From NCBI RefSeq assembly GCF_002930615.1, contig NZ_PSNX01000015.1, forward strand, positions 124,001-188,000: a DNA stretch of 64,000 bases, written 5' to 3'. The notes beneath the pieces are model-generated. The model saw only the letters and a list, made by a program, of their open reading frames with translations, ran no database searches and was not told where the DNA came from. Numbering within the stretch: position 1 is the stretch's first letter; every line of letters begins with the position of its first letter. Below, in pieces: positions 1 to 9,107 of the stretch. The DNA comes from Caldimonas caldifontis (GTDB lineage: Bacteria > Pseudomonadota > Gammaproteobacteria > Burkholderiales > Burkholderiaceae_C). The translations under genes and the position numbers were made by a program.

Positions 1-1088
1 GGTCCTGGGCGCAGCGTCACCGCATGGCCAGCGGCCTGGAGTGGCGCGACGCCAGTTTCGATACCGTCAAGACCCGAACCGAGAACGGGGCAGACCGCTC
101 CGCCGCTGCCGACCGCTATGACATCGACGAGTCACGATGGATCGCTTGGCTCGAAGATGAATGGCGCATCGCCGACAAGCATTGGGTCACAGCCGGAGTG
201 CGCGCGGAGTCGGTGGGCCGCAGAGCACGGGACGGTGCCGGAGCAACGGCCACCAGCGACACAAGCCATGCCAACCCTTCGTTGCACTACCGTTGGGAGT
301 GGCGCGAGAACACCGTCTTGCGTGCCAGCTGGGCGGCCTCCACCCGCCTGCCCCGGTTCGACCAAGTCAACCCACTGGTCACCGCGCGCGCTGGCTCCCT
401 CGCCGATCCGGACATCGCCGGCAACGCAGCCCTCAAGCCAGAGCGATCGCGTGGCATCGAACTTGGGCTGGAACGCTTCTTGGGCGCTCAACGAGGTGTA
501 TTCGGCGTCAACCTTTACCGCCGCGATGTGACTGATTTCATCGAGCGGTACACCGCACTCGAAGGCACCCGCTACGTCCAGCGCCCTCGCAACGTCGCCG
601 AGGCCGAATTCTGGGGCGCAGAGTTTGACTGGCGAGTGCCGCTGGCCCATAAGGGGGTCCACGCTCTCGACATCATCGGGAGCCACACCGAGCTGCGGGG
701 ACGGATCGTCAGCGCCGCGGGCATGCGCACGGATGTGCGCGACATGCCGCCACGCATCACCACGCTCGGCCTGGACTGGACGCACCGCCCGACGCGCTGG
801 TCTGCCGGGGCCAGCGTCACCGTGCAGCCATCTTTCACCCGACGCAGCCTGGGCGACAACGGCAACCTGGAGGTGAAGTCGCGGGCCGAGTCCGCGTTGT
901 TGGACCTGTATGTGACCAAGGTGTTCGGTCCCCACGCCGAGGTCAGGATGGTGGCCAAGAACGTGCTGTCGGACAAGAAATCCGAAACCACCACGCAGTA
1001 CCGCCCCGACGGCAGCTTGGCCAACGCCGAAAGCAAGGTGGAGCGGTCCCGTCCCACGGTGCTGGTCACCTATGAGGCCCGCTTCTGA
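1..1088 (+). CDS. TonB-dependent outer-membrane receptor, C-terminal part (5' end outside window)
   Basis: The reading frame is open from base 3, before the first ATG at 24, so the gene begins upstream of the window. The 350-odd visible residues look like the end of a TonB-dependent receptor barrel: alternating polar/aromatic strands, a typical 'LKPERSRGIELGLE' strand-turn and a final residue of phenylalanine, the usual outer-membrane sorting signal. Such receptors import siderophores, haem or cobalamin using TonB energy. The next gene encodes an ABC membrane subunit and the one after a Bfd-like iron-sulfur protein, so an iron ligand is the likeliest substrate. The ligand itself cannot be read from this half. 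Confidence 0.85.
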   Translation, partial: SWAQRHRMASGLEWRDASFDTVKTRTENGADRSAAADRYDIDESRWIAWLEDEWRIADKHWVTAGVRAESVGRRARDGAGATATSDTSHANPSLHYRWEWRENTVLRASWAASTRLPRFDQVNPLVTARAGSLADPDIAGNAALKPERSRGIELGLERFLGAQRGVFGVNLYRRDVTDFIERYTALEGTRYVQRPRNVAEAEFWGAEFDWRVPLAHKGVHALDIIGSHTELRGRIVSAAGMRTDVRDMPPRITTLGLDWTHRPTRWSAGASVTVQPSFTRRSLGDNGNLEVKSRAESALLDLYVTKVFGPHAEVRMVAKNVLSDKKSETTTQYRPDGSLANAESKVERSRPTVLVTYEARF

Positions 1089-1101
1089 GGGCGAAAGCAC
1101 C

Positions 1102-2103
1102 ATGACCCGGCACCCCGACCTGCTCGCCCACGCCCATCCACACGACAGCGGTGGACAGGCGGCATCAGCCGTGCGCACGCCAGTGTCGACACTGCTGCGC
1201 GAGATGGCCTCGATGATGCTGGCGCACCCGTGGTTGCTGGCGCTCACGATCGCCCCCAACGTCGTGTCGCAGGCGGTGGCTCCCGTGCAGGCCTGGCTGG
1301 CCGGTGAAGTGCTTGCCGAGGTCGCCAAGGGGTCTCGTGCCTTTTCCCTCGGTGATCTGTTGGCCTACGTGCCCTATGCCATCGCGGTGTTCCTGGGCCT
1401 GGCGGTGCTGGTGATCCTGGAGAAGGTGTTCAACCGCATGTACGACGACCGCCTGCTGATCGACACCCAGCGCCGCTGGTTCGAGATCCGTGGCGCCGGC
1501 TGTGCAGGCGAGCACGTGGCCAAGGCCACCAACGACTGCAAGAACGTCGTCAAGCTGTTCGACCTCGCGCAGAAGGAGATCTGGGTCATCCTCATCGGGG
1601 TGCCCTCCGTGCTGCTGTGGCAGATCCACCTGTCGCCACAGTTGCTGCCCGCACTGGTCGTGACGGCGTTCATCCCCTTCATCGCCTCATTGGTGTTCGG
1701 TCACATCATTCAGCGGCTGAGTCACCGGGGGGTGGTGCTGGTGGCGCGGGTGAGCTCAGCCGTGGCCCAAGGTGACAAGCAACGTCTTCACGCCGAGCAG
1801 GAAAGGCTCTATCGCAACCGCGTGCGCTTCGAAATCACCAAGCAGCTCAGCGAAGTGATCTCCGAGTTCGCGTTCTGGGTGTCGCTGGTGCTGGTGCTTT
1901 TGCTCGCATGGTCGGGCCTCTGGAAGCTGCTGCCCGACCAGCTCACCGCGGCCGAGATCGGTGCGTTTCTGGTCAATCTGAAACTGCTGACCAAGCCGCT
2001 CACCGCCTTCACCAAGATGCACAACAAGATCCGGGAATCGTGGCCCTCGGTGCGCCGCGTGCTGCGCCCTCACGAACCCGCCATACCGGAGGTTGCGCCG
2101 TGA
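1102..2103 (+). CDS. ABC exporter-type transmembrane protein lacking an ATPase domain
   Basis: The protein has 333 residues from the ATG at 1102. A start at 1072 is also open but would overlap the receptor gene and has no ribosome binding site. I see six hydrophobic segments arranged as in the ABC type I exporter transmembrane domain, with long polar loops between pairs (for example VSSAVAQGDKQRLHAEQERL). The protein stops soon after the sixth segment. There is no Walker A, Walker B or signature motif, and no ATPase gene follows. It must borrow an ATPase encoded elsewhere, be a truncated exporter, or have another role. Its 3' end overlaps the next gene by four bases (GTGA), which suggests translational coupling. 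Confidence 0.7.
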   Translation: MTRHPDLLAHAHPHDSGGQAASAVRTPVSTLLREMASMMLAHPWLLALTIAPNVVSQAVAPVQAWLAGEVLAEVAKGSRAFSLGDLLAYVPYAIAVFLGLAVLVILEKVFNRMYDDRLLIDTQRRWFEIRGAGCAGEHVAKATNDCKNVVKLFDLAQKEIWVILIGVPSVLLWQIHLSPQLLPALVVTAFIPFIASLVFGHIIQRLSHRGVVLVARVSSAVAQGDKQRLHAEQERLYRNRVRFEITKQLSEVISEFAFWVSLVLVLLLAWSGLWKLLPDQLTAAEIGAFLVNLKLLTKPLTAFTKMHNKIRESWPSVRRVLRPHEPAIPEVAP

Positions 2104-2348
2104 TCATGGGCCGCACCAGCTGTACCTGCCACGACATCCCCATCGAGACGTTCCGTGCTGCCGTGTGCAACGGCGCCCACAACGTCAAGACCTGCTTCCG
2201 CGCCATCGGTTGCCTGCCCAAGTGCAACAACTGCATCCCGATGGTCAGAAGTGTGCTGGCTGCACTGCGTCCCGCAGAGGCGCCCGCACAGAGCACCGCG
2301 ACGCTTCCCGTCGCATCCCCCAACGTTTCAACACACAGAGGACCTTGA
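2100..2348 (+). CDS. Bacterioferritin-associated ferredoxin-like [2Fe-2S] protein
   Basis: This small protein (82 residues from GTG 2100; ATG at 2106 is possible) has an N-terminal C-T-C and a later C-NN-C ('LPKCNNCIP'). That is the CxC...CxxC pattern of the BFD [2Fe-2S] domain. Bfd reduces the ferric core of bacterioferritin and releases iron, and related domains occur in nitrite and other reductases. The start codon overlaps the upstream stop as GTGA and the stop overlaps the next ATG as TGATG, so translation of the set is probably coupled. The position behind a TonB receptor and an ABC subunit fits intracellular iron handling. The last 25 residues are low-complexity and look unstructured. 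Confidence 0.72.
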   Translation: MIMGRTSCTCHDIPIETFRAAVCNGAHNVKTCFRAIGCLPKCNNCIPMVRSVLAALRPAEAPAQSTATLPVASPNVSTHRGP

Positions 2349-2554
2349 TGAAGCAGACTTACAAAGCCAAGTTGGCCCATATGCTGGATAACGGCGACAA
2401 GCTGGAGTTCGAAACCTTCGTCGAGGCCCGCGGGCATGACGATGCCCTGGCCCAGGCCAGCGTGCGCATGAAGGCCGTGATCGGTGAACTGGCGGGCGCC
2501 GCGACGCTGGACATCGACAAGACCAAGATCGAACTGGGTGCACATCGCCACTGA
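2348..2554 (+). CDS. Small conserved-looking protein of unknown function (68 aa)
   Basis: The ATG at 2348 overlaps the preceding stop (TGATG), the usual sign of coupled translation. The product MKQTYKAKLAHMLDNGDKLE... is soluble, mixed alpha/beta in appearance and contains no cysteine, so it is not itself an iron-sulfur protein. I do not recognise a family. Its place as last gene of the receptor/ABC/Bfd set implies a role in the same process, probably iron. Convergent nrdJ ends only a few bases downstream. Confidence 0.6.
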   Translation: MKQTYKAKLAHMLDNGDKLEFETFVEARGHDDALAQASVRMKAVIGELAGAATLDIDKTKIELGAHRH

Positions 2555-2558
2555 GACC

Positions 2559-5465
2559 TCACCCGCACGTCCCCGTGTACCCGCAGGCCGTGCAGAAGTC
2601 GCACCCGTCCTTGTGGATGACCGTCATGTTGCCGCACTCGGGGCAGCGGCTGCCGGCCATGGGGGTGGTGGCTTTGGGCGGCGAGCCCTCGGCATGGGGC
2701 GCCTGGAGAATGCCCATCTCGCGCACGGGGAAGCCGTCTTCGTCCAGCACGCCCAGCATCGCGTAGCGGTGGATGATGAGGCGGGCCATGTAGGCCACGG
2801 TGGAGGGCCAGGTCTGCTGGCGGCGTTCACCGTGGGGCAGGCCGGGCACAAAGGCCATGAAGTGGCCCAGGGGTTCGGCATAGTTGAGCAGCTTGCGCAG
2901 CTTCATGCCGATCCAGGCCGGGTCGATCACGCGCATGTCGAGCGAGAGCACACGGGCCAGGCCGTCCATGGCGCGTGGGTAGTTGCCTGACAGGCCCATG
3001 GCGCAGGGCCGCGTGACGGGCGCACCGTCGGGGCCGGGCAGGGTCACCTCCTTGAGCGTGAGCGTGAAGGATTCGCCGGTGGCGGGGTTGTCGATGTCCA
3101 CCGACCAGGCCAGCGTGCCCGAGGTGCCGGTGCGCGGTTCGTCGCGGCTGAACATGGCATCCAGCACCGGGGTGGCGCGCTCCAGGGCGCTGTCCTTCCA
3201 CACGCCCAGCTGCTCGCAGCGCCAGCGGATGACGGCGGCCGTGGCGGCCACCACGCCGGGGAAACGGCGCGGCTCGCCGTGGGGCGGGAAAGGCATGTCG
3301 AAGGCCCGTTCCTCGGCCACGGTGGCCAGGGCGTCGAGCTTGAGTTGCAGCCAGGCGCTGTCATTGGCGCGCAGGTCCATCGACAGGGTCTTGGCCATGG
3401 CGCCCAGGCCCCGCGGCTGCTCGGCGCCGTTCACCCACACTTCGAAGGGCAAGGAGCGCCCCGCCTGAGCACCTTCGCCCGGGAGTTCGCCCACGAAAAG
3501 CGCAAACTCGCCGAAGGGGTGGCTGATCATGAAGGTCCAGGCCGGGTTGCCTGCCGGCAGCTCCGGACGGCCCGGCCAGCGCAGCGAGGCCAGCACGGGG
3601 GCGGGCAGGCGGTCGAGCGCCATGCGCCGGTTGGCATCGCTGGACACGAGGGCCTGGGGTTGCGGGGTGCTGGGCGTCACACTCAGCACCGAGCCCAGCA
3701 CGGCATTGGGCCGGTAGGTGGCCAGGCCCTTGAGGCCGGACTTCCAGGCGCGCAGGTACAGGTCCTGGAAGTCGGCATAGGGGTAGTCGGCCGGCACGTT
3801 CACGGTCTTGGAGATGGCCGTGTCGATGTACGGCGCCACCGCGGCCACCATCTCCTGGTGGGCGCTGGCGCTCATTTCCAGCGCCGTGACGAAGGCGTCG
3901 GTGAGCGGCGCGTCCTCGCCTTTCAGGTGGCGGTACAGGCGCCAGGCATGGTCTTCGACGGCGTATTCCTTGAAGGTGCCGTCGGGCATGCGCTTCTTGC
4001 GCGAATACGTCCAGCTGAAGGCGGGCTCGATGCCGTTGCTGGCGTTGTCGGCGAAGGCCAGGCTGATGGTGCCGGTGGGCGCGATGGACAGCAGGTGCGA
4101 GTTGCGGATGCCGTGGGCGCGGATGCGGTCCTTCAGCGGCTGAGGCAGGCGCGAGGCGAAGGCACCGCGTGAAAGGTAAAGATCAGCGTTGAACAGCGGG
4201 AAGGGACCGCGTTCCTGCGCCAGCGCCACCGAGGCCTCGTAGGCCGCGTCGCGCATCACCTCACTGATGCGGCGTGCGGTGGCGCGCGCCTCGGGCGTGT
4301 CGTAGCGCTGGCCCAGCATCACCAGCGCATCGCCCAGGCCGGTGAAGCCCAGGCCCACGCGGCGCTTGTGGCGGGCCTCTTCCTGCTGCTGGGGCAGCGG
4401 CCAGTAGGTCACGTCGAGCACGTTGTCGAGCATGCGCACGGCCACGCGGCACAGATCGGCAAAAGCCGCCTCGTCGAAACGGGCCCCGGGCTCGAAGGGC
4501 TCGCGCACGAAGCGCGTGAGGTCGATGGAACCCAGGCAGCAGCAGCCATAGGGGGGCAGAGGTTGCTCAGCGCACGGATTCGTGCTTGCGATCGTCTCGC
4601 AATAGCCCAGGTTGTTGTCGTCGTTGATGTGGTCGATGAAGAGCACGCCCGGCTCGGCATGGTCGTAGGTGGAGCGCATGATCTGGTCCCACAGATCGCG
4701 CGCGGCCACGCGGCGGTAGACCCACAGGCCATCGGCACGCTGGTGGGCGCCGGCCGCCTTCTGGGCTGGGCCGGGCTCGGCCCGGTGCACCAGTTCCACC
4801 TCGGCACCGGCCTCCATGGCCTGCATGAAGGCGTCGGTCACGGCCACCGAGATGTTGAAGTTGCGCAGGTCCCCGCTGTCCTTGGCGTGGATGAACTCCT
4901 CCACGTCGGGGTGGTCGCAGCGCAGCACGCCCATCTGGGCGCCACGGCGGGCGCCGGCGGATTCCACCGTCTCGCAGGAGCGGTCGAACACGCGCATGTA
5001 GCTCACCGGCCCGGAGGCGTTGGACTGCGTGCTGCCCACCCAGGCCCCGCGCGGGCGGATGCGCGAGAAGTCGTAGCCGACGCCGCCGCCGCGACGCATG
5101 GTTTCGGCCGCTTCGGTCAGCGCCGTGTAGATGCCGGGATGTCCTTCGTCCAGGTGCGAGATCGAGTCGCCCACCGGCTGCACGAAGCAGTTGATGAGCG
5201 TGGCCGTCAACTCGGTGCCCGCGGCCGAGAGGATGCGCCCGGCCGGGATGAAGCCCTGGCGCTGGGCGTCGAGGAAGCGCTGTGACCACAGCGCACGCTG
5301 CTCGGGCGCCTCGACCTCGGCCAGGGCCTGGGCGACGCGGGCGCGCACCTCGTCGAGGGTGCGCTCGTCCCCCTTGGCGTACTTCTCGATCAGCACTTCC
5401 TCGCTGATCGCCTGGGCGGGCAGGCTGGCGACAAGGGCACGGGCTTGGGACGGGGTGTCTTGCAT
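2559..5465 (-). CDS. nrdJ: Adenosylcobalamin-dependent (class II) ribonucleoside-diphosphate reductase
   Basis: This 968-residue enzyme makes deoxyribonucleotides with a B12-derived radical and so works without oxygen. Visible landmarks are the N-terminal cysteine segment ('[12 protein letters not shown]'), the active-site NPCAEQ motif around N296-C298-E300, the GTxS-type 'APTGTISL' loop, two tandem TSCPD-like domains in the C-terminal third and a final zinc-ribbon of C-x2-C pairs ('CPECGNM', 'CDFCTACG') that carries the reducing cysteines. I chose the ATG at 5465 because AGGAG precedes it; the frame is open further upstream to 5567 without family similarity. An FNR-like box and TACCGT hexamer lie upstream. 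I found no cobalamin riboswitch in the leader. Confidence 0.93.
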   Translation of the reverse strand: MQDTPSQARALVASLPAQAISEEVLIEKYAKGDERTLDEVRARVAQALAEVEAPEQRALWSQRFLDAQRQGFIPAGRILSAAGTELTATLINCFVQPVGDSISHLDEGHPGIYTALTEAAETMRRGGGVGYDFSRIRPRGAWVGSTQSNASGPVSYMRVFDRSCETVESAGARRGAQMGVLRCDHPDVEEFIHAKDSGDLRNFNISVAVTDAFMQAMEAGAEVELVHRAEPGPAQKAAGAHQRADGLWVYRRVAARDLWDQIMRSTYDHAEPGVLFIDHINDDNNLGYCETIASTNPCAEQPLPPYGCCCLGSIDLTRFVREPFEPGARFDEAAFADLCRVAVRMLDNVLDVTYWPLPQQQEEARHKRRVGLGFTGLGDALVMLGQRYDTPEARATARRISEVMRDAAYEASVALAQERGPFPLFNADLYLSRGAFASRLPQPLKDRIRAHGIRNSHLLSIAPTGTISLAFADNASNGIEPAFSWTYSRKKRMPDGTFKEYAVEDHAWRLYRHLKGEDAPLTDAFVTALEMSASAHQEMVAAVAPYIDTAISKTVNVPADYPYADFQDLYLRAWKSGLKGLATYRPNAVLGSVLSVTPSTPQPQALVSSDANRRMALDRLPAPVLASLRWPGRPELPAGNPAWTFMISHPFGEFALFVGELPGEGAQAGRSLPFEVWVNGAEQPRGLGAMAKTLSMDLRANDSAWLQLKLDALATVAEERAFDMPFPPHGEPRRFPGVVAATAAVIRWRCEQLGVWKDSALERATPVLDAMFSRDEPRTGTSGTLAWSVDIDNPATGESFTLTLKEVTLPGPDGAPVTRPCAMGLSGNYPRAMDGLARVLSLDMRVIDPAWIGMKLRKLLNYAEPLGHFMAFVPGLPHGERRQQTWPSTVAYMARLIIHRYAMLGVLDEDGFPVREMGILQAPHAEGSPPKATTPMAGSRCPECGNMTVIHKDGCDFCTACGYTGTCG

Positions 5466-5565
5466 GGAAGGGTCTCCTGGGCGGGCCTTGGTGACATTGA
5501 ATTCGGTTTGCGAGCGGCTGTCGAGGGGCAGCCGTATCGGCGGGAGGGTGGGCACCGCGCTGCGC

Positions 5566-5607
5566 ACGGTACGCCGGGGGGCACGGCCATCGGTTGATGT
5601 GCGTCAC
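5566..5607 (-). promoter_or_regulatory. Predicted class II FNR/Anr promoter of nrdJ
   Basis: TTGATGTGCGTCAC (5594-5607) matches TTGAT-N4-ATCAA at 8 of 10 positions. A TACCGT hexamer reads on the minus strand from 5571 to 5566. The two centres are 32 bp apart, the spacing expected when FNR sits at -41.5. The predicted start is near 5559, giving a leader of about 94 bases. Inference only. Confidence 0.5.
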
Positions 5608-5641
5608 AAGGGCCCGTGTCGGGCACGGGAAGCTTCGGGGC

Positions 5642-5683
5642 TTGACGCAGGGCAATCCCCTGCTGGCCTCGGGCCGTTAGCTT
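5642..5683 (+). promoter_or_regulatory. Predicted class II FNR/Anr promoter of the DGC-protein gene
   Basis: TTGACGCAGGGCAA (5642-5655) is a 7-of-10 FNR-type box. TAGCTT (5678-5683) is centred exactly 32 bp downstream. The predicted transcription start is near 5690, about 24 bases before the ATG at 5714. The nrdJ promoter runs the other way from its own box 35 bp to the left. Confidence 0.5.
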
Positions 5684-5713
5684 GGAGACCCGTCCCTCTC
5701 GCGTGAAAGACAC

Positions 5714-6166
5714 ATGGCCATGGCCCGCCCCACCGATGCGCTCACCCTCGTGTATTCCTGCTCCGGCTGCTCCAGCGTGGCGCAGATGGCCAACCACCTC
5801 GCGCTGCGCCTGGACCACGAAGGCCTTGCAGAGATGTCATGCATCGCCGGCGTGGGCGGTGACGTGCCACCGCTGGTGCGCACGTTGAAAGAGGCAGCGC
5901 AGACAGGGCGCCCCATCCTCGCCATCGACGGCTGCGCGCTGGCCTGCGTGCGCCACAGCCTGGCGCGCCACGGCATTGCCCCCACGGCGCATGTGCAGCT
6001 GGGCGAACAGGGGGTGCGCAAGACCTATCACGCGGACTTCGACGCCAGCCAGGCCGAGGTGGCCTATGCCGAGGTGCGCGAACGCGTGCAGGCCATGAAC
6101 GCCCTCGTGGCGCCCGACCCGTCGGGATGCGGCGGCACCGGGGCCTGCCGCTGCGCGGGGGCTTGA
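5714..6166 (+). CDS. DGC-domain putative zinc-binding protein
   Basis: The 150-residue protein has an N-terminal CSGCS motif (near residue 16), a central 'IDGCALACVRHSL' and a C-terminal cysteine cluster 'GCGGTGACRC'. The D-G-C triplet and paired cysteines define the DGC family of putative zinc-binding proteins, whose biochemical role is not established. Relatives are often found near denitrification or anaerobic genes, and here the gene sits between class II RNR and the anaerobic ubiquinone genes with its own FNR-like promoter. GTGAAAG precedes the ATG at 5714; a second ATG two codons later would also serve. Confidence 0.8.
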   Translation: MAMARPTDALTLVYSCSGCSSVAQMANHLALRLDHEGLAEMSCIAGVGGDVPPLVRTLKEAAQTGRPILAIDGCALACVRHSLARHGIAPTAHVQLGEQGVRKTYHADFDASQAEVAYAEVRERVQAMNALVAPDPSGCGGTGACRCAGA

Positions 6167-6215
6167 ACTGTTGCACGGCCCGGTCCATCATGGGCCTCGC
6201 TTCCAGGAGTGCACG

Positions 6216-6548
6216 ATGGCCCTGCCCCATGCCCAGGCCCGCGACGTGATCGACCTGCAGCCCCTGGGCGCAGCCGTCGCGCAGACCCCCAGCACCAGCC
6301 TCATCAAGACGGCGCGGCTGCAGCTGATGCGGGTGGTGCTGCGCGCCGGTCAGTCGCTGCCCGAGCACCAGGTGCCGGGTGAGATCACCATCCAGGGGCT
6401 GGAAGGCGAAGCGGTGGTGACCACCACCGAGGGCGAGCGGGTGCTGAAGGCACAGCAGCTCGTGCTGCTGCCTGGCGGCGAGCCGCACGCCGTGCACGCG
6501 CGCACCGATTGCTCGCTGCTGGTCACCGTGCGGCTGGGCGGCCCCTGA
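6216..6548 (+). CDS. Small cupin-domain protein
   Basis: The 110-residue product carries a single cupin beta-barrel pattern: 'AGQSLPEHQVPGEITIQGLEG', then 'LLPGGEPHAVHA'. These correspond to the two conserved cupin motifs with metal-binding histidines. The ATG at 6216 is preceded by AGGAG at 6205-6209, so the longer frame from 6171 is not used. Single-domain cupins of this size serve as metal-dependent enzymes or sensory domains, and the function here is unknown. It follows the DGC gene by 49 bases and may share its FNR-type promoter. Its stop codon abuts that of convergent ubiT. Confidence 0.72.
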   Translation: MALPHAQARDVIDLQPLGAAVAQTPSTSLIKTARLQLMRVVLRAGQSLPEHQVPGEITIQGLEGEAVVTTTEGERVLKAQQLVLLPGGEPHAVHARTDCSLLVTVRLGGP

Positions 6549-6980
6549 TCAGCGCGGTGGCCACAGTGGGCCCAGCGCATCGAGCGTGTTCTTCAGGATG
6601 AGGCCGTACTCGGTGTCGCCTTCCATCACCAGGGCACGCTCGAAAAAGAGGCGATCGGCGTCCTCCTGCCCGCGCATCAGGCGCAGGTAGCTGGCCGCAT
6701 CAGCGGCGATGCGCAGCGTCACGTCGCCGCCGTCGCTCGCCGGGTGGAAGCCGCGCTCATCCAGGCGCAGCCGGCAGCGCAGCCCCAGGTCCCACACGGC
6801 AATCTCGACGACGCGGTGTGACAGCAAGGCGCGCTGCGGTTCATCCAGACGGTGCCGCAGCAGCCGGTTGAGCGCCAGTGCCAGCACCTGCGATGGCGGG
6901 CGGATGGGCAGACGCTGCACCAGTGAGCGCAGGGCCTGTGGAGGAGCCGGCCAACGGGCTGGAACCGAAGTCGCGTTCAT
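6549..6980 (-). CDS. ubiT: Anaerobic ubiquinone biosynthesis accessory factor UbiT (SCP2 domain)
   Basis: The 143-residue protein matches the SCP2 sterol-carrier-like domain of UbiT ('VVEIAVWDLGLRCRLRL', 'DVTLRIAADAASYLRLM', 'DTEYGLILKNTLDAL'). UbiT is a lipid-binding partner of UbiU and UbiV that allows ubiquinone to be made without oxygen, in place of the aerobic flavin hydroxylases. Its ATG overlaps the ubiV stop by four bases (ATGA), and ubiV overlaps ubiU the same way, so all three are coupled in one operon. Together they would supply ubiquinone during nitrate respiration. Confidence 0.9.
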   Translation of the reverse strand: MNATSVPARWPAPPQALRSLVQRLPIRPPSQVLALALNRLLRHRLDEPQRALLSHRVVEIAVWDLGLRCRLRLDERGFHPASDGGDVTLRIAADAASYLRLMRGQEDADRLFFERALVMEGDTEYGLILKNTLDALGPLWPPR

Positions 6981-7903
6981 GCAAACACCTGCTGCAATCC
7001 GGCCTGCCGGTGGGCGAAGCCGTTGACGAGCCCACCGGGCAGGCTCAGGGCATCGAGGGCGATGCGGGCCTCATCCACCCGTGTGCCCTGGTGATAGACC
7101 CGGTCGAACCACTGCAGCACCTCGGTGAAGCGCTGGCTGCACGGCGACAGGCGCACTCGACGCACCCCCGCGGCGCGCAGGGCCTGGGCTTCGCCGATCA
7201 GGCAATGCTGTGCAGCCGACTGCGTCTGGATGCCGTTGAGCGCCAGGAAGGGCTCGCCTTCGGTGGTGGACAGCAGCAGGCCATCGGGATGCTCCAGGCA
7301 ACGGAAGCCGCATTCGTCCTTGGGCAGGTGGAAGTGACGGGCTGTGAAGCAACGCGCCGAAAACGCCAGCGGCAAGCGCCCGAAGCCGAACACCTCGGTG
7401 ACCAGCGGGACGTTGCGCGACGTGCACACCGGTTGCTCCGGCGGGTTGATGCGCGCGATGGCGTCAAGCGGCAGCTCCAGCGGCGCCACCCAGCGCACGG
7501 CGCCCAGGCGGGCATGCTCGGCCAGCGCGGGGCGGCTGTAGACGTTCACGTGCGGGCCCAGCACGAAGGGCCGGCCCGCCAGGTTGCGCAGGGCCGAGGC
7601 GTCGCCGGCTTCCACCAGGAAATCGCCCTGCTCGGCGATGCGGCGCAGGCTGCGCAGCTCGGCTTCCGATTCGATCAGCGCCTGGCTGGCCAGCACCACT
7701 TCCTTGCCCGCAGCCGCCAGATCGCGCGCCAGGTCGCGCCAGTCGTCGAGCTTCATCTCGTGGCGGCGCGAGCACACCACCTCCCCCAGCACCACGGTGT
7801 CGGCGGGGGAGTCGGCGATCCCGGCGTAGAACTCGATGAGGGTCTTGCGCGGCCAGTAGTACAGCACCGGGCCGACGGTGAAGGCGATGCGATCGTTGCT
7901 CAT
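6977..7903 (-). CDS. ubiV: O2-independent ubiquinone hydroxylation protein UbiV (U32 family)
   Basis: The 308-residue protein belongs to the peptidase U32-like family but acts with UbiU as an iron-sulfur hydroxylase component that uses prephenate-derived rather than O2-derived oxygen. The four cysteines expected to bind the [4Fe-4S] cluster are present: C44 ('VVCSRR'), C185 ('SARC'), C198 and C202 ('ECGFRC'). The ATG at 7903 overlaps the ubiU stop (ATGA). The frame is open further upstream to 8035, but that extension lies within ubiU and is not family-like. Confidence 0.93.
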   Translation of the reverse strand: MSNDRIAFTVGPVLYYWPRKTLIEFYAGIADSPADTVVLGEVVCSRRHEMKLDDWRDLARDLAAAGKEVVLASQALIESEAELRSLRRIAEQGDFLVEAGDASALRNLAGRPFVLGPHVNVYSRPALAEHARLGAVRWVAPLELPLDAIARINPPEQPVCTSRNVPLVTEVFGFGRLPLAFSARCFTARHFHLPKDECGFRCLEHPDGLLLSTTEGEPFLALNGIQTQSAAQHCLIGEAQALRAAGVRRVRLSPCSQRFTEVLQWFDRVYHQGTRVDEARIALDALSLPGGLVNGFAHRQAGLQQVFA

Positions 7904-8916
7904 TGCCAGGGCCTGTTGTACGCGCCGAGGGTGTGCTGCTGGCCTTCGGCCCAGCGGCCCAGGTCGGCCACCCACTGGGGCTGGACGGTGTAGCGCGCCG
8001 GCTGCGCGGCGCAGTGGTCGATGGCCTGGCGCCACACGCGCGTGACCTGCTCGACATAGGCGGGGCTGCGCTGGCGGCCTTCGATCTTGATGGCGGCCAC
8101 GCCCATCTCCATCAACTGGGGCAGCACGGCCAGGGTGTTGAGGCTGGTGGGCTCCTCCAGCGCATAGTCACGCACGCCCTCGACGTGGAAGCGGCCCTTG
8201 CACAGCGTGGGATAGCCGCGCGGTTCATCCGGCGCGTACACGTCGATCAGCACGTCGTTCAGCCGGGCCTGCACGCCCTGTGGGCCATCGGCCCATCTCA
8301 CGGCCGACGGCGGCGAACACACGCCCGCGGTGTTGGGCGACTGGCCGGTGGCATACGACGACAGCGCGCAGCGGCCCTCGACCATCACGCACAGGCTGCC
8401 GAAGCCGAAGACCTCGACCTCGGCCCGGGTGTGGCGCGCCACATGGCCCACCTGCGACAAGGTGAGCACGCGCGGGAGCACGGCACGCTGGATGCCGTAG
8501 CGCTCGCGATAGAACTCGATGGCCTCGTAGGTGGTGGCCGAGGCCTGCACCGACAGGTGCAGGCGCAGCGAGGGCTGATGGTCGCGCGCGTAGGCCAGCA
8601 CCGCCACGTCGGCGCAGATCAGCGCATCGGCGCCCAGCTCGGCGGCCACGTCCACGGCCCGGTACCAGCGCTCGGGCTCGCGCGCATCGGCATAGGTGTT
8701 CAGGGCCATCAGCACCTGGACGCCCCGCCGGTGAGCGTGGGCGATGCCCTCGCGCGCCTGGGCCAGGTCGAAGTTCAGGCCGGCGAAGTTGCGCGCATTG
8801 GTCGCATCCTTCAGGCCCAGGTAGACGGCGTCGGCGCCGGCATCGACGGCGAGCGTGAGGGCCCGCAGCGAGCCGGCTGGGCAGACGAGCTGGGGTTTGT
8901 CGGAGGGAGCAGACAT
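7900..8916 (-). CDS. ubiU: O2-independent ubiquinone hydroxylation protein UbiU (U32 family)
   Basis: The 338-residue protein begins with 'QLVCPAGSLRAL...DAVYLGLKDATNARNFAGLNF', the family signature. It keeps the four cluster cysteines C176, C183, C200 and C239 ('SLCVM', 'GRCAL', 'GVCSP', 'TLCKG'). UbiU and UbiV form a complex that introduces the three ring hydroxyls of ubiquinone anaerobically. The ATG at 8916 aligns with the family N-terminus; the open frame extends to 9045 but there is no strong ribosome binding site for either. A class II FNR-type promoter with a 26-base leader fits directly upstream. Confidence 0.93.
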   Translation of the reverse strand: MSAPSDKPQLVCPAGSLRALTLAVDAGADAVYLGLKDATNARNFAGLNFDLAQAREGIAHAHRRGVQVLMALNTYADAREPERWYRAVDVAAELGADALICADVAVLAYARDHQPSLRLHLSVQASATTYEAIEFYRERYGIQRAVLPRVLTLSQVGHVARHTRAEVEVFGFGSLCVMVEGRCALSSYATGQSPNTAGVCSPPSAVRWADGPQGVQARLNDVLIDVYAPDEPRGYPTLCKGRFHVEGVRDYALEEPTSLNTLAVLPQLMEMGVAAIKIEGRQRSPAYVEQVTRVWRQAIDHCAAQPARYTVQPQWVADLGRWAEGQQHTLGAYNRPWQ

Positions 8917-8948
8917 GCGCGAAGCCAGACGGTTCAGGAGACGGGCCG

Positions 8949-8990
8949 ACTCTAGGCAGCCCCGGACGGTGGGGTTTTGTCGGCGGTCAA
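8949..8990 (-). promoter_or_regulatory. Predicted class II FNR/Anr promoter of ubiUVT
   Basis: On the minus strand the box reads TTGACCGCCGACAA (8990-8977). A TAGAGT hexamer follows at 8954-8949, with centres exactly 32 bp apart. The predicted start is near 8942, 26 bases before the ubiU ATG. The same hexamer and spacing recur upstream of narX. Confidence 0.55.
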
Positions 8991-9107
8991 AGGCGTGCTT
9001 GCAGGCGTGGTCGGGGGCTTGCCGTCCCGCCCGCCGTGCGGACAATAGACCAATGCAATAGACCGACGGGCCGCCGCCACGGCCGCCCGATTCCTCAGGA
9101 GGCTGGC

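Noticed and set aside
5466-5713. Cobalamin riboswitch in the nrdJ leader
   Set aside because: I looked for the B12 box and the conserved core on the minus strand and found neither; only FNR-type boxes are present.
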